Shown here one piece after another: positions 1 to 9,317 of a stretch of 64,000 bases of DNA. Both the position numbers and the translations under genes were made by a program. The DNA is from Natrialba chahannaoensis JCM 10990 (GTDB lineage Archaea > Halobacteriota > Halobacteria > Halobacteriales > Natrialbaceae). Each line of letters begins with the position of its first letter. Positions within the stretch are counted from its first letter, which is position 1. The stretch spans positions 1 through 64,000 of the forward strand of contig NZ_AOIN01000060.1 of assembly GCF_000337135.1 (NCBI RefSeq), given 5' to 3'. Below the pieces are notes generated by a model. It was not told the origin of the DNA, searched no databases, and saw only the letters and a list, made by a program, of their open reading frames with translations.

Positions 1-62
1 AAGCTACTGCGGAAACCAGGGAGAGAAGCGCTCAAACACGCTATCAAAGCCACACTGTGAAA

Positions 63-347
63 TCAACAAAGTGCTACACAAGAGCGTTCGATAATAAATG
101 TTGTTACAGAGGCCTGTGTATAGTCCTCTGTGGCGAGCGACCACCGTAAAGTCACTTGGACTTCTTCCCCTTCTGGTTTTGTGATATCAACTAAAGCGAC
201 TAGTTGATCGGGCTCAACTAGATATGCTTTAGCATCCTGGATTGAAGCTTGCACAGTATTATTTCGACTGGGCATTGAACATCCAGCTAAGCTAACGGCT
301 ATACCTGCAAGAAATAGACGTCGTGGTATTGTGGATTTATGACGCAT
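63..347 (-). CDS. small Tat-type lipoprotein, unknown function
   Basis: A 94-residue protein. Its N-terminus has a twin arginine (residues 9-10), a short hydrophobic stretch and a lipobox LAGC with Cys at residue 23. This is the usual layout of haloarchaeal Tat-exported lipoproteins anchored outside the membrane. The mature part is about 70 residues and I recognise no domain. The gene sits beside a decayed transposase, and its last residues (IIERSCVALC) look unlike a normal haloarchaeal end, so the 3' part may be truncated. Function not known. Confidence 0.55.
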   Translation of the reverse strand: MRHKSTIPRRLFLAGIAVSLAGCSMPSRNNTVQASIQDAKAYLVEPDQLVALVDITKPEGEEVQVTLRWSLATEDYTQASVTTFIIERSCVALC

Positions 348-410
348 CTGAATGACTGGTTTAGATTCCTAGCTACGTTCACATCAATAATTCTATCTTT
401 CCTCTGTGAG

Positions 411-583
411 TCACAGAGATCTGAAGCGTCTGAGCCAGCGTCTTGCGCTGTCTGGACTGCCCTTCCAGAACGAGTGAAAGCGGTCGATCCGCATTGAGAC
501 AGTTTGAAACCACTTTTCGACGTGGTTCTCTGTGAAGCGGGAGGTCTTCGTGTACACAACGAACACGTCCTGCTTCACTCCCT
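411..583 (-). pseudogene. IS6 (IS240-type) transposase C-terminal remnant
   Basis: Read on the minus strand this stretch gives about 56 residues containing the motif HVEKWFQTVSMRIDRFH and then SARRWLRRF. This is the C-terminal region of haloarchaeal IS6-family DDE transposases, where a segment of the form HIEKWFHTFKMRVDRFH is followed by SVREWIEQF. An in-frame TAG lies just upstream of the fragment, and a TGA ends it before the expected YYNRQRPHQSLDGRTPAE-type tail. There is no start and no catalytic DDE triad. The surrounding open frames in other phases are not convincing genes. Confidence 0.65.
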
Positions 584-897
584 AGTAAATTTGTCATTCC
601 CCCTGAGCTGCTAGCACGACGACACGAGTTCGATCGACCCTCTACTGTTAACGTTTGAGCGTCTAAACAAGGCCGAACCTCTGTATTCAGCAGGCGATTT
701 TTGCTATAATTCGGATAGATCGATACCGCTTCGGTAACTGCTTGCCCTCTCCTGAACGCGATCTTCACAAAACACTGCCCAAAAATCCAAATCACCAACT
801 GTTTCTCCCCTTCTGCGTTCGTCATCTGCTCTCGACTGCAGCGCCGACCGTCTGCCCCGACCTCACCTTTGATATGGTCTCCCCGGAAGTATCAGCT

Positions 898-1602
898 ATG
901 GTCGACGTTATCGCAGCCGAGATCAGTCGCTTCGTTCGCGCAGTTGGTCCCGAACCGGACGAGACGCTGGCGGAGATGGACCACTTCGCCGAGGAACACG
1001 GCTTTCCACACGTCGGTCCGGAGGTCGGCGCGTTCCTCCGGTTCGTCGCTCGCATGAGCGATGCCGAGCGTATTTTCGAGTTCGGCTCTGGCTACGGCTA
1101 CTCTGCCTACTGGTTCGCAGAGGCCCTCCCGAACGATGGCAGCGGCGAGATCGTCCTCACTGAGGTCGACGAGGACGAACTTGACCAGGCCCGTGAGTAC
1201 ATGGCCGCAGGCGGCTACGACGATCTCGCGCGGTACGAACTTGGTGACGCGGTCGAGACGGCCGGCAAGTACGACGGTCCGTTCGACGTAGTGTTGATCG
1301 ACATCCAGAAACACCAGTATGAGGACGCCTTCGAGGCGATCCGCTCGAAGGTGCCGGTCGGTGGCGTTATCATCGCGGACAACGCCATCTCGGCGAGCGT
1401 CATCGAATTCGAAAAACTACTCGACATGGTCGAGGCCGCACAGGCTGGCGACGATGCGGCGCGCCGCGTCATCGAAGCCGAGAGCAACGAACACACACGC
1501 GGCATTGCGGACTATCTCCAGCGCGTGACGGCAGACCCAGCATTCGAGACAGTCGTCATTCCGCTTGGAGAAGGAATCGCAGTGAGTTACCGCGTGGGAT
1601 AA
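898..1602 (+). CDS. class I SAM-dependent O-methyltransferase (COMT-like)
   Basis: About 234 residues of the O-methyltransferase family 3 / catechol-O-methyltransferase-like group, which transfers a methyl group from SAM to small hydroxylated substrates. The SAM-binding motif I is FEFGSGYGYSAYW, followed by the acidic loop LTEVDEDE and a motif DVVLIDIQKHQYEDAF that carries the metal/substrate-binding acidic residues. The open frame extends upstream, with ATG codons at 874 and 898; 898 gives the usual family length, and residues further upstream have non-haloarchaeal composition. Its 3' end overlaps the convergent membrane gene by 16 bases. The natural substrate cannot be read from the sequence. 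Confidence 0.88.
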   Translation: MVDVIAAEISRFVRAVGPEPDETLAEMDHFAEEHGFPHVGPEVGAFLRFVARMSDAERIFEFGSGYGYSAYWFAEALPNDGSGEIVLTEVDEDELDQAREYMAAGGYDDLARYELGDAVETAGKYDGPFDVVLIDIQKHQYEDAFEAIRSKVPVGGVIIADNAISASVIEFEKLLDMVEAAQAGDDAARRVIEAESNEHTRGIADYLQRVTADPAFETVVIPLGEGIAVSYRVG

Positions 1603-2126
1603 TCTGAGGTGTCGCCCTCGAGTACCTGTTCTTCTGGCGTGTCGGCACTGACTGTCGCGCCGTATTCTCGGAAGCCGAGGAACGTCGTTGCCGCACAGGC
1701 GGTTAGCAACGTTGCCCAGGTGAGCACCGTGAGCCCGAGGGCAACCACGCTGTCCGGGCCGGGCGCGACTGCGCCGATGGTTCCGAGTCCGACGAGGTGA
1801 GTCCCAGAGATTGCGAGAAAGCCACTCCAGAATGCCAGTGCGTTGGTGGCGAGCGATCGGCGTGAAACCCGATTCGCGTAGCGCGCGACCGTGTAGACGC
1901 CACCGATGGCGAGCGCCGTCGCTCCGAGTGTTGGACCAAGTGCGTCGGCGGTTGCCCCGGCAGCGCCCGCGACGCCAAAGCAGGCAAACGATACGGCAAG
2001 CAGGTGTCGATCCGAACGGATTGTTGTCGGAATCACGTCGTGCACCGCGTTGCTGGCACGTATAGCCGACTGAATATATAGCTGTTGGCTCCGGTACAGT
2101 AGCGTGATGAACAGCAGTGCCGTCAT
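1587..2126 (-). CDS. hypothetical multi-pass membrane protein
   Basis: A 179-residue protein with about four hydrophobic segments rich in Ala, Gly, Leu and Val. They lie at residues 42-60, 66-82, 98-116 and 124-146, with a polar C-terminal tail of about 30 residues. No catalytic or ligand motif is visible. It converges on the methyltransferase with a 16-base overlap. Codon use (GC-rich third positions) supports a real gene. Function unknown. Confidence 0.65.
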   Translation of the reverse strand: MTALLFITLLYRSQQLYIQSAIRASNAVHDVIPTTIRSDRHLLAVSFACFGVAGAAGATADALGPTLGATALAIGGVYTVARYANRVSRRSLATNALAFWSGFLAISGTHLVGLGTIGAVAPGPDSVVALGLTVLTWATLLTACAATTFLGFREYGATVSADTPEEQVLEGDTSDYPTR

Positions 2127-2139
2127 ATGATCGGTGGAG

Positions 2140-2322
2140 ACGCCGTCTCTCCGCTATCGGTCCGTTGCTACCGACCGCTCCCTGGCTGCGGATCGACGTG
2201 TGGGGACGGTATGAGGTCTGCTCGCCGAAGACGCCGTTCGGGCTGTTCTCGAAGGTGTCGTAGAACGTCGTCGTGCCGTGGACGCGTGCGGCGTCGTAGT
2301 CGAAGTCGACGACGCCATGCGT
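2140..2322 (-). other. coding-like relic without start codon
   Basis: One minus-strand frame through this interval has strongly GC-biased third positions and an acidic, haloarchaeal-looking translation with the segments [20 protein letters not shown] and SPNGVFGEQTS. It has no start codon and then loses coding character. The plus-strand frame here is arginine-rich and looks like its shadow. I take it as a remnant of a gene truncated next to nikR. The family is not recognised. Confidence 0.3.
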
Positions 2323-2328
2323 GATGAT

Positions 2329-2361
2329 AAACCTTAATAGATTTCTGCCACTGAGTTATTA
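2329..2361 (+). promoter_or_regulatory. leaderless nikR promoter with weak dyad
   Basis: An A/T-rich TATA-like stretch (AACCTTAATAG) is centred about 28 bases before the nikR ATG, the spacing expected for a leaderless haloarchaeal transcript. TAATA at 2335-2339 and TATTA at 2357-2361 form an inverted repeat separated by 17 bases that spans the likely start site. This could be a NikR operator, but the half sites are only five bases and the match could be chance. Confidence 0.4.
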
Positions 2362-2362
2362 T

Positions 2363-2791
2363 ATGGCAGTCGTCAGCGTCTCAATGCCGGACGAACTTCT
2401 CGATCGACTCGACCAGTTTGCAGAGGAACACGGCTACACCGGCCGCAGCGAAGTCGTCCGAGAGGCCTCGCGAAACCTCCTCGGCGAGTTCGAAGACACG
2501 CGTCTAGAAGACCGCGAGCTCATGGCGATCGTTACGGTCCTCTTTGATTACGAAACAACCGCTGTCGAGGAGCGCATGATGCACCTGCGCCACGAGCACG
2601 AGGGCCTCGTCGCCTCGAATTTCCACAGTCACGTCGGCGACCACTACTGCATGGAACTGTTCGTTCTCGAGGGCGAACTCGAGGATATTTCCACCTTCGT
2701 CGGGAAGATTCGCGCGACCAAGGATGCCCTGACGGTCGACTACTCGGTGACGCCAGTCGACAGTTTCGACCCGCTCAGTCAGGATCACTGA
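2363..2791 (+). CDS. nikR: nickel-responsive transcriptional regulator NikR
   Basis: A 142-residue protein. The N-terminal ribbon-helix-helix DNA-binding domain (residues 1-45) begins [17 protein letters not shown], and the C-terminal ACT-like metal domain follows. The four high-affinity nickel ligands are present at His77, His88, His90 and Cys96, in the HLRHEH and [11 protein letters not shown] segments, matching E. coli His76, His87, His89 and Cys95. NikR represses nickel uptake when nickel is sufficient. The ATG at 2363 was chosen because it gives the canonical N-terminus and lies about 28 bases behind a TATA-like box. No nickel transporter gene lies beside it here; only a coding-like relic lies upstream. 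Confidence 0.95.
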   Translation: MAVVSVSMPDELLDRLDQFAEEHGYTGRSEVVREASRNLLGEFEDTRLEDRELMAIVTVLFDYETTAVEERMMHLRHEHEGLVASNFHSHVGDHYCMELFVLEGELEDISTFVGKIRATKDALTVDYSVTPVDSFDPLSQDH

Positions 2792-2872
2792 AACTGGCGG
2801 TCCCCAGGCTGAACCGCACTCGAAGCCGTACTGAACGCGTACCTTTACTGTGATCCGCGCTAAGAGTCAGCC

Positions 2873-3283
2873 ATGTCCTACCGGAAGGTGAACTACGAGG
2901 AGGTCGATCAGGTCTCGAGTGCGATGCACGTCCTGAGCGACCCACTCGAGACGGAGCAGGTTGGGGTGACGGTCGCCCGCTGTGATCCGGACTGGAAGAG
3001 CAAACCCCACGATCACACGGACAACGACCACGAGGAGGTCTACGTCCTCATCGAGGGCGAGGCGACGGTCGTGGTCGACGACGATCCGGTTGCAATGGAA
3101 GCCGGAGACGCGCTGTGGATCCCACCCGAATCCACGCGGCAGATCCGCAACGGCGACACCGAAAGCGCGTTCGTCCTCGTGAGCGCGCCAAGTCTGCGGA
3201 ACGACGACGGCGACGGCGATGGTGACGGTGACGGTGGTGGGAGCGGAAACGGTGAGTGGCTACTCTCCGGGTTCGCCGGCTAG
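2873..3283 (+). CDS. cupin domain protein
   Basis: A 136-residue single-domain cupin. The core has the two conserved motifs: HDHTDNDHEEVYVLIEGEA (metal-binding His/His/Glu) and GDALWIPPESTRQIRNG. The C-terminus ends in an Asp/Gly repeat tract of about 25 residues that is not part of the barrel. Cupins of this size bind a metal or small ligand in the cytoplasm and often act as isomerases, dioxygenases or sensors; nothing here tells which. It stands alone downstream of nikR. Confidence 0.8.
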   Translation: MSYRKVNYEEVDQVSSAMHVLSDPLETEQVGVTVARCDPDWKSKPHDHTDNDHEEVYVLIEGEATVVVDDDPVAMEAGDALWIPPESTRQIRNGDTESAFVLVSAPSLRNDDGDGDGDGDGGGSGNGEWLLSGFAG

Positions 3284-3547
3284 AGTCGCGCCAGTACCGT
3301 TACAGTGATCGATTGCACACTGACGCCGGTTCACCGGCCACTGAACACTGTTTCCAGACGGAGCAGTCGCTTCCCGACGCCACACGACAATGTACACGCC
3401 GAGACAGCTATCCGCTATGTTCGTTGGAACCGCTGGGATCGATAGGTCCGTTGTGTCCGTCGACGACACCACCTCCCCTACGCCCACCACAGCCGCTACT
3501 CTCACCCCAACGCCCACGACACCATCACCAGGTGCGAGTGCCCCACT

Positions 3548-5896
3548 ATGAGCCGCGCACGTGTTCTCTGCATCAGCCGCGACTCATCAACGCGAGCAGC
3601 ACTCACACTCGCGTTCACCGACGCACCCGTGAGTGTTAGCATCGTTCCGGATCCCGACCTCGCCGTCGACCAACTCGAGTTCAGTCGTAATCAGGACTTC
3701 CCGGAGGAGGGCGACTGGAGTGACTCGAAGACGGCTGCTGGACGACGACACGAACGAACCGACCACGAGCACCACGAACGCGTCGACGTGATCATTGTCG
3801 ATGTCAAAACCGTCGACTCGGTGTCGGCGTTCGTAGCGCAACTCGAGAAGGATGTGTCGTCGCCACCCTCAGTATTCGCGTACTGGGACGGAAGTGAGAC
3901 CGCAGGCGAGGGAACTGCTCTCGCGCCGTCGCAGCCAGTACTCGCCGAACTCTCGGTCCCGGGTACGCCGTCGGGAACTGCGGACGGGCCACAGGACCGG
4001 TCGTCCACACGCCCCATGCGAGAGGCGAACGCGACTGCGGGGTCCGGCGGTCTCGCCGCGACTGTCCTGTCGAGCATCGATGCCGGAGCACCGAACGGAC
4101 GGTCTGGCTTCCCCGAACTCGAGCGGACCGGCGTTGAATCCAGTGGTCGATCCGACGACGGCGAGGCAGTCGACGTGTCCCACCCCGAACTTGTCGCGAC
4201 CGTTCGGCGCGAACTGGCCGACGCGACCTCGCCCCAAACGGTCGAGCGAGTGCTTCGAACCGTCTTCACGGAGCGCGACGCGTTCGTCTTCGCCTGGGTC
4301 GGCGAGTACGACCGCGGCGAACGCTCGGTCGTTCCCTGGGCGACAGATCCGGACGCGACCGAGTGGCCCATCCATCGCACGTTCCGTGTCGGAAACGGTG
4401 CAAATCCGCTTCTCGAGCGGGCGCTGTACTCCCAGCGCCTCCAGACGCAGAATCTCACCTCACAGCCTGACCTAGCCATCTCGGGCGGGGCGTTCACCCC
4501 TGCGCCGTTTCACGACCGGGCACGTGACCATGGCGCTCGTTCAATTGCAGTTGCTCCGCTCGCAACGGAGTCAGACCGGTATGGCGTCCTCGTCGTCTAC
4601 GCACCGACGACGTTCACAGCCAGCACCCGTCGGACGATTCGCGCCGTCGCCGGCGTGGCTTCCCACGTTCTCGAGACGATCGCGATTCGTGGCCAACTCG
4701 AACAACAAGAGCGAACGCTGCACCGGTACGAACGCCTCGTGAAGACCGCAGGTGACGGAATATTCGTTCTCGACGGCTCGGGTCACGTGATGACGGTGAA
4801 CGACGCGTTCGTCGAGATGACCGGCTACAGCCGTGAATGGCTCCTCGGCGAACACATTTCCTTGCTCTTCGACGACCAGACGATCGAACACGCCACAGAG
4901 ACCGTTCAGTCGCTCGTTGAGGCCGACCGCCGATCGGCGACGATCGAAGTGCCCCTAGAGACGAAGACCGGCTCGTACGTCACCTGTGAGGCACAGATTG
5001 CTGTCCTCGACCGTCCCAGTGGTGACGGTACCAACAACGACAGCGGGAGTGCCAGTGGGAGCGGTACCGACAGTGGCGGCGACATTGATACTGCCACCGA
5101 TACCGGCACTGACACCACTATCACCATTGGCGGTACCGTCGGTGTCCTCCGTGACATCACCGAACGAAAACAGAACGAGCGCCGCCTACGTAAACAGAAC
5201 GAGCGCCTCGACGCCTTCGCACGCATCGTCAGCCACGACCTTCGCAACCCCCTCGGCATCGCCCAGGGCTATCTCGACCTTATCGACGAAACCGGCTCGC
5301 TCGAACACCTCCCAACGGCTCAGCGGAGTCTTGACCGCATGGAGGCGATCATACACGATGTCCTCGCCATCGCCCGCGACGGCACGTGGGCAAGCGATAC
5401 CGAGCGCGTCGACCTCGAAACCGTCGCCAGGGAGGCCTGGGAACACGTCTCGACGGGCGAGGCCACACTCACGCTGACCGAGACAACGACGTTCATGGCC
5501 GACCGATCGCGGCTCCTGCGCGTCTTCGAGAACCTGTTCCGAAACGCCATCGAACACGGCTGTCCCAATGGGGAGACCGACGAGTTGGCCATGCGTGTGG
5601 GGGTACTCGAGTTCGAGTCCAGCGACCAGCGACGGCTCTCGATAGCGGGTGGAGACGAGCAGACAGGCGACCCGTGTGGCTTTTTCGTCGCGGACAACGG
5701 CTCCGGATTGCCAGACGATCTGGCAGCAAACGACGACCTGTTCGACCCGTCGATTTCGTCGGCGACAGACAGTCTTGGGATCGGGCTCTGGATCGTTCGC
5801 GAGGTGGCGACGGGCCACGACTGGCAGGTGACGGCGCGTGAGAGCGAGGCTGGTGGGGCACGATTTGAGTTCGTGACTGGGAACGCCGAGCAGTAA
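3548..5896 (+). CDS. hybrid sensor histidine kinase (receiver-like, GAF, PAS, HisKA, HATPase)
   Basis: A 782-residue cytoplasmic sensor kinase. Residues 1-115 look like a degenerate receiver domain: VLCISRDSSTRAA, and VDVIIVDVKTVDS in the phospho-acceptor strand, but no clear conserved Lys near YWDG. A linker follows, then GAF (about 211-378), then PAS (about 394-545, with NDAFVEMTGYS) interrupted at 492-527 by a Gly/Ser/Thr/Asp-rich insertion. The HisKA domain carries the phosphorylated His563 in RIVSHDLRNPLG. The ATPase domain has an N-box (ENLFRNAIEHG, near 665), DNGSGLP (near 717) and LGIGLWIVRE. No transmembrane segment is seen. This is the bat/HTR-like architecture common in haloarchaea. 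No response regulator is adjacent. Confidence 0.9.
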   Translation: MSRARVLCISRDSSTRAALTLAFTDAPVSVSIVPDPDLAVDQLEFSRNQDFPEEGDWSDSKTAAGRRHERTDHEHHERVDVIIVDVKTVDSVSAFVAQLEKDVSSPPSVFAYWDGSETAGEGTALAPSQPVLAELSVPGTPSGTADGPQDRSSTRPMREANATAGSGGLAATVLSSIDAGAPNGRSGFPELERTGVESSGRSDDGEAVDVSHPELVATVRRELADATSPQTVERVLRTVFTERDAFVFAWVGEYDRGERSVVPWATDPDATEWPIHRTFRVGNGANPLLERALYSQRLQTQNLTSQPDLAISGGAFTPAPFHDRARDHGARSIAVAPLATESDRYGVLVVYAPTTFTASTRRTIRAVAGVASHVLETIAIRGQLEQQERTLHRYERLVKTAGDGIFVLDGSGHVMTVNDAFVEMTGYSREWLLGEHISLLFDDQTIEHATETVQSLVEADRRSATIEVPLETKTGSYVTCEAQIAVLDRPSGDGTNNDSGSASGSGTDSGGDIDTATDTGTDTTITIGGTVGVLRDITERKQNERRLRKQNERLDAFARIVSHDLRNPLGIAQGYLDLIDETGSLEHLPTAQRSLDRMEAIIHDVLAIARDGTWASDTERVDLETVAREAWEHVSTGEATLTLTETTTFMADRSRLLRVFENLFRNAIEHGCPNGETDELAMRVGVLEFESSDQRRLSIAGGDEQTGDPCGFFVADNGSGLPDDLAANDDLFDPSISSATDSLGIGLWIVREVATGHDWQVTARESEAGGARFEFVTGNAEQ

Positions 5897-6023
5897 CACT
5901 GTCGCAGACAGTGACAGCTCGGTCGTGTCGTAGCCGGCAAAAAATATCGAGTCGATTGCTGGCCACGGCCGGTTGTCGGCAGCCGTGTTCAGTTTCAGTT
6001 CCGGCTCCAGTTCCAGTTCGCTC

Positions 6024-7997
6024 TTACTTCCCTTCGAACTCAGGCTCGCCGTCGCCCATAAACGCCGTAATACCCTCCATCAGGTCGTCCGTCGCCATCA
6101 GGTGACCGAACGCGGAGGCCTCGTACTCGAGTCCCGCCTCGGTGTCGTCGCGACCCGCGAGCATCGCGCGCTTGGTGAACTTCTGGGCGATCGGCGGACC
6201 GCCAGCCAGTTGGGCGGCGAGATCGAACGCGGCGTCCTCGAGGTCGTCGTTCTCGACGACATCGTTGACGAAGCCATAGTCTGCCATCACGTCGGCTTCG
6301 TAGCGCTCTGCGGTGAATATGATCTCCTTCGCACGGCCTTCGCCGACGATCTGGGAGAGTCGCTGCGTGCCGCCCCAGCCGGGGATCAGGCCGAGGTTGA
6401 GTTCTGGCTGACCGAACTCCGAACGCTCGCTTGCAACGCGGAGGTCGGCGCAGGTGGCGAGCTCCATTCCGCCGCCGAGACAGAAGCCGTCGATACCGGC
6501 GACGACCGGCAGGTCACAGGACTCGAGTTCGCCAAAGGTAGATTGGCCGTTCTTCGAGAGCTCAATCGCGCCGAGAGAGTCCGCGCCGCCGGCAGCCATG
6601 CTCTGGACGTCGGCACCGGCGGAGAAGGCCTTCTCGCCCTCGCCGGTGATGAGGATCGCACGGACCTCCTCGTCGGCTTCGAGCAGGTCGATGGCCTCAG
6701 AGAGCTCGGCGAGCAGGTCGTCGCTGATCGTGTTCATGCGGTGTGGCCGGTCGAGGACGATGTGGCCGACCATCTCGCCGGGGTACTCGACGCGGATGGC
6801 GTCGAAGTCGACGCCGTCCTCGTCCTCGTCGCTCTCGTAGAAGCCGCCCTCGTCGGCGCGCTCCGCGAGGAAGTCTGCCGGCTCGTAGCGCTCGTGGCCG
6901 GTCTCGTCGTAGGCCTCTTCGAGCGTCTCGAGCAGGGTGTCGAGGCCGTACTCGTCGACCAGCTTGACCGGCCCATCCGGGAAGCCGGCACCAAGCTGTA
7001 CTGCCTCGTCGATCGAGGCCGGCGGCGCGACGTCGTTGCCAATCAGCTTCGCGGCCTCGTTGGCCATCGTCGCCAGCAGGCGATCCTTGACGAACTCCGA
7101 CTGCTCGTCGGTCGGAATATCGGCACCGGGACCGTCCTCGTAGTCGTAGAAGCCCTTGCCCGTCTTCTTGCCGAGCTCTTCGTTCTCGACCTTCTCCTCG
7201 AGAAGTGGCGCTGGCTCGTAGGCCTCACCGAGCACGTCGTGCATGTACTCGAGGACGTGGAAGCTCACGTCGTTGCCGACCTGGTCGCCGAGTTCGAAGC
7301 TGCCCATCGGGAGCCCCATGTCGTACTTCGTGGTCGAGTCGACCTCCGAGATGGTCGCCTCGTCCTCGCTGACGAGCCAAGAGGCTTCGTTCATCAGGGG
7401 GACAAGGATGCGGTTGACGATGAAGCCTGGCGAGTCCTTGTGGACGCGGACCGGCGTCTTGCCGAAGTCGTCGGCGAGTTCCTCAATGACGTCGAGCGTG
7501 TCGTCGGAGCTCTCCGCACCGGAGATAACCTCGACGAGCTGCATGCGGACTGGCGGGTTGAAGAAGTGCATGCCACAGAACTGCTCGGGGCGCTCGGTCA
7601 CGTCAGCGAGGTCCGTGATCGAGAGACTCGAGGTGTTCGTCGCGAAGATGGTGTGGTCGGGCGCGTGCTCCTCAACCTCACCGTAGACGTCCTTCTTGAT
7701 CTCCATCTTCTCCGGGACGGCCTCGATGACGACGTCGGCGTTGCCGACGGCTTCCTCGACATCGACGATCGGCGTGACGCGCTCGAGTGCGGCGTCGGCT
7801 TCGTCCTGGCTGAGCTGGTCCTTTTCGGCGAGCTTGTTGAGTGACCACTCAATCTGTTCGTAGCCGTTCTGGACGAATTCTTCTTTAATGTCGCGCAGTG
7901 CGACGTCGTAGCCAGCCATCGCGGCGACCTCCGCGATGCCGTGTCCCATGTTCCCTGCACCGAGAACTGCGACGGTGTTGATGTCTTCCAGTTCCAT
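6024..7997 (-). CDS. 3-hydroxyacyl-CoA dehydrogenase / enoyl-CoA hydratase fusion
   Basis: A 657-residue bifunctional beta-oxidation enzyme. Residues 1-290 form the NAD-binding and C-terminal domains of 3-hydroxyacyl-CoA dehydrogenase: VAVLGAGNMGHGIAEVAA, and the catalytic region GMHFFNPPVRM. A second 3HCDH C-terminal-like unit follows. From about residue 400 a crotonase domain begins (IVLDRPHRMNTISDDLL), with the oxyanion motifs AFSAGADVQSM and GFCLGGGMELA. The order dehydrogenase-hydratase is the reverse of bacterial FadB and is usual in haloarchaea. It is divergent from an acyl-CoA dehydrogenase across a 115-base promoter region, so both probably respond to the same fatty-acid signal. A long open frame on the opposite strand is a shadow. 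Confidence 0.95.
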   Translation of the reverse strand: MELEDINTVAVLGAGNMGHGIAEVAAMAGYDVALRDIKEEFVQNGYEQIEWSLNKLAEKDQLSQDEADAALERVTPIVDVEEAVGNADVVIEAVPEKMEIKKDVYGEVEEHAPDHTIFATNTSSLSITDLADVTERPEQFCGMHFFNPPVRMQLVEVISGAESSDDTLDVIEELADDFGKTPVRVHKDSPGFIVNRILVPLMNEASWLVSEDEATISEVDSTTKYDMGLPMGSFELGDQVGNDVSFHVLEYMHDVLGEAYEPAPLLEEKVENEELGKKTGKGFYDYEDGPGADIPTDEQSEFVKDRLLATMANEAAKLIGNDVAPPASIDEAVQLGAGFPDGPVKLVDEYGLDTLLETLEEAYDETGHERYEPADFLAERADEGGFYESDEDEDGVDFDAIRVEYPGEMVGHIVLDRPHRMNTISDDLLAELSEAIDLLEADEEVRAILITGEGEKAFSAGADVQSMAAGGADSLGAIELSKNGQSTFGELESCDLPVVAGIDGFCLGGGMELATCADLRVASERSEFGQPELNLGLIPGWGGTQRLSQIVGEGRAKEIIFTAERYEADVMADYGFVNDVVENDDLEDAAFDLAAQLAGGPPIAQKFTKRAMLAGRDDTEAGLEYEASAFGHLMATDDLMEGITAFMGDGEPEFEGK

Positions 7998-8112
7998 GGG
8001 TCAGTGTGCAATGGGAACCCGTTTGAACGTTTCCCTCTTTGCGGAAGGAAACTCTCTTTGAGTTTACAGCCGGTTACAAAGCTCTTTATCGCTCGGAAAG
8101 TAACGATTGTCC

Positions 8113-9264
8113 ATGGAATTCGGTCTCTCCGAAGAACAGCAACAGATCCGCGAAGAGGTACAGCGGTTCGCCGAGAACGAAATCGTCCCCGTCGCCGAGG
8201 AGTACGACACCGAGGAGAAGTACCCACACGAGGTCATCGACAAGGCCGCCGAAATGGGGCTGACCGGCTCGTACATCCCGATCGACTACGGTGGTGCCGG
8301 CTACTCCATCCTCGACACCGCGATCATCACCGAGGAACTGTTCTCCTACGACCCCGGTATCGCGCTGTCGATCGTCTCGACATCCTTCGGCTGTGAGGCG
8401 ATCATGAACTTCGGCACCGAAGACCAGAAGGAGCGCTACCTCGAACCCGTCGCGATGGGCGAGAAGATCTCCGGCGCTGCAATCTCCGAGCCCGACACCG
8501 GCTCTGACGTCTCCTCCGTCTCGACGCGTGCCGAGAAGGACGGCGACGAGTGGGTGATCAACGGCACCAAGATGTGGATCACCAACGGTACCGTCGGCGA
8601 CTTCTTCGTCGTCCTCTGTAAGACCAACCCCGACGCACAGGGCCGGTACAACGGCTTCAGCCAGATCGTCGTCGAGTCCGATCGCGACGGTTTCTCTGCC
8701 GAGAAGATCACCGGCAAACTGGGCATCCGCGCCTCCGACACCGCCGAACTCGTCTTTGACGACGTCCGCGTCCCCGAAGAGAACCTCATCGGCACCAAAG
8801 ACGCCGCGTTCATGCAGCAGATGCAGTTCTTCGACGAGACCCGTACCGCCGTCGCCGCACAGGGCGTCGGCATCGCCAAGGGTGCTACGCGCGCTGCACT
8901 CGAGTACGCCCAGGACCGCGAGCAGTTCGGGCAGTCGATTTCGGAATTCCAGGCGATCCAGCACAAGCTTGCTGAGATGGCGACGGACACCGAGGCGGCC
9001 CGTAACCTGACGTACAAGGCGGCCTGGAACGTCGACCAGGGCAACGACATCACGAAGCTGGCCTCGATGGCGAAGGAGTACGCCTCCCGTATCGCTGTCG
9101 ACGTTGCTGACGAGGCTGTCCAGATCCACGGTGGCGCTGGCTACGTCAACGACTTCCCGGTCGAGCGACTCTACCGCGACGCGAAGATTACGCAGATCTA
9201 CGAGGGAACCTCGGAGATTCAGAAGAACGTTATCGCGCGCGAGATGCTCGGCAAGGGATTCTAA
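8113..9264 (+). CDS. acyl-CoA dehydrogenase
   Basis: A 383-residue FAD-dependent acyl-CoA dehydrogenase for the first step of beta-oxidation. It starts [19 protein letters not shown], which fixes the ATG at 8113 rather than the TTG two codons earlier. The family signatures [13 protein letters not shown] and GTKMWITNG lie in the middle domain. The C-terminal domain carries the [20 protein letters not shown] motif and the catalytic-base region [11 protein letters not shown]. Length and all domains are complete, unlike the related pseudogene at 40.4-41.6 kb. It is transcribed divergently from the hydroxyacyl-CoA dehydrogenase/hydratase. Confidence 0.95.
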   Translation: MEFGLSEEQQQIREEVQRFAENEIVPVAEEYDTEEKYPHEVIDKAAEMGLTGSYIPIDYGGAGYSILDTAIITEELFSYDPGIALSIVSTSFGCEAIMNFGTEDQKERYLEPVAMGEKISGAAISEPDTGSDVSSVSTRAEKDGDEWVINGTKMWITNGTVGDFFVVLCKTNPDAQGRYNGFSQIVVESDRDGFSAEKITGKLGIRASDTAELVFDDVRVPEENLIGTKDAAFMQQMQFFDETRTAVAAQGVGIAKGATRAALEYAQDREQFGQSISEFQAIQHKLAEMATDTEAARNLTYKAAWNVDQGNDITKLASMAKEYASRIAVDVADEAVQIHGGAGYVNDFPVERLYRDAKITQIYEGTSEIQKNVIAREMLGKGF

Positions 9265-9311
9265 GCAAACACCCGAGAGGACCGCTACGACAGCGGATGT
9301 TACCACGTTGC

Positions 9312-9317
9312 TTTTTT
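9312..9317 (+). terminator. possible T-tract terminator after acyl-CoA dehydrogenase
   Basis: A run of six T on the coding strand begins 48 bases after the acyl-CoA dehydrogenase stop, in an otherwise mixed sequence. Oligo-T tracts of this kind end transcription in archaea. There is no supporting hairpin, so the call is tentative. Confidence 0.35.

Noticed and set aside
2127-2324. 65-codon plus-strand Arg-rich frame
   Set aside because: Shadow of the minus-strand coding-like relic.
3256-3639. 127-codon frame overlapping the start of the histidine kinase
   Set aside because: Pro/Arg/His-rich translation, no motif, overlaps two better genes.
5973-7844. 623-codon open frame on the plus strand
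   Set aside because: It lies exactly opposite the hydroxyacyl-CoA dehydrogenase/hydratase, which has clear domains; long antisense frames are usual in high-GC genes.
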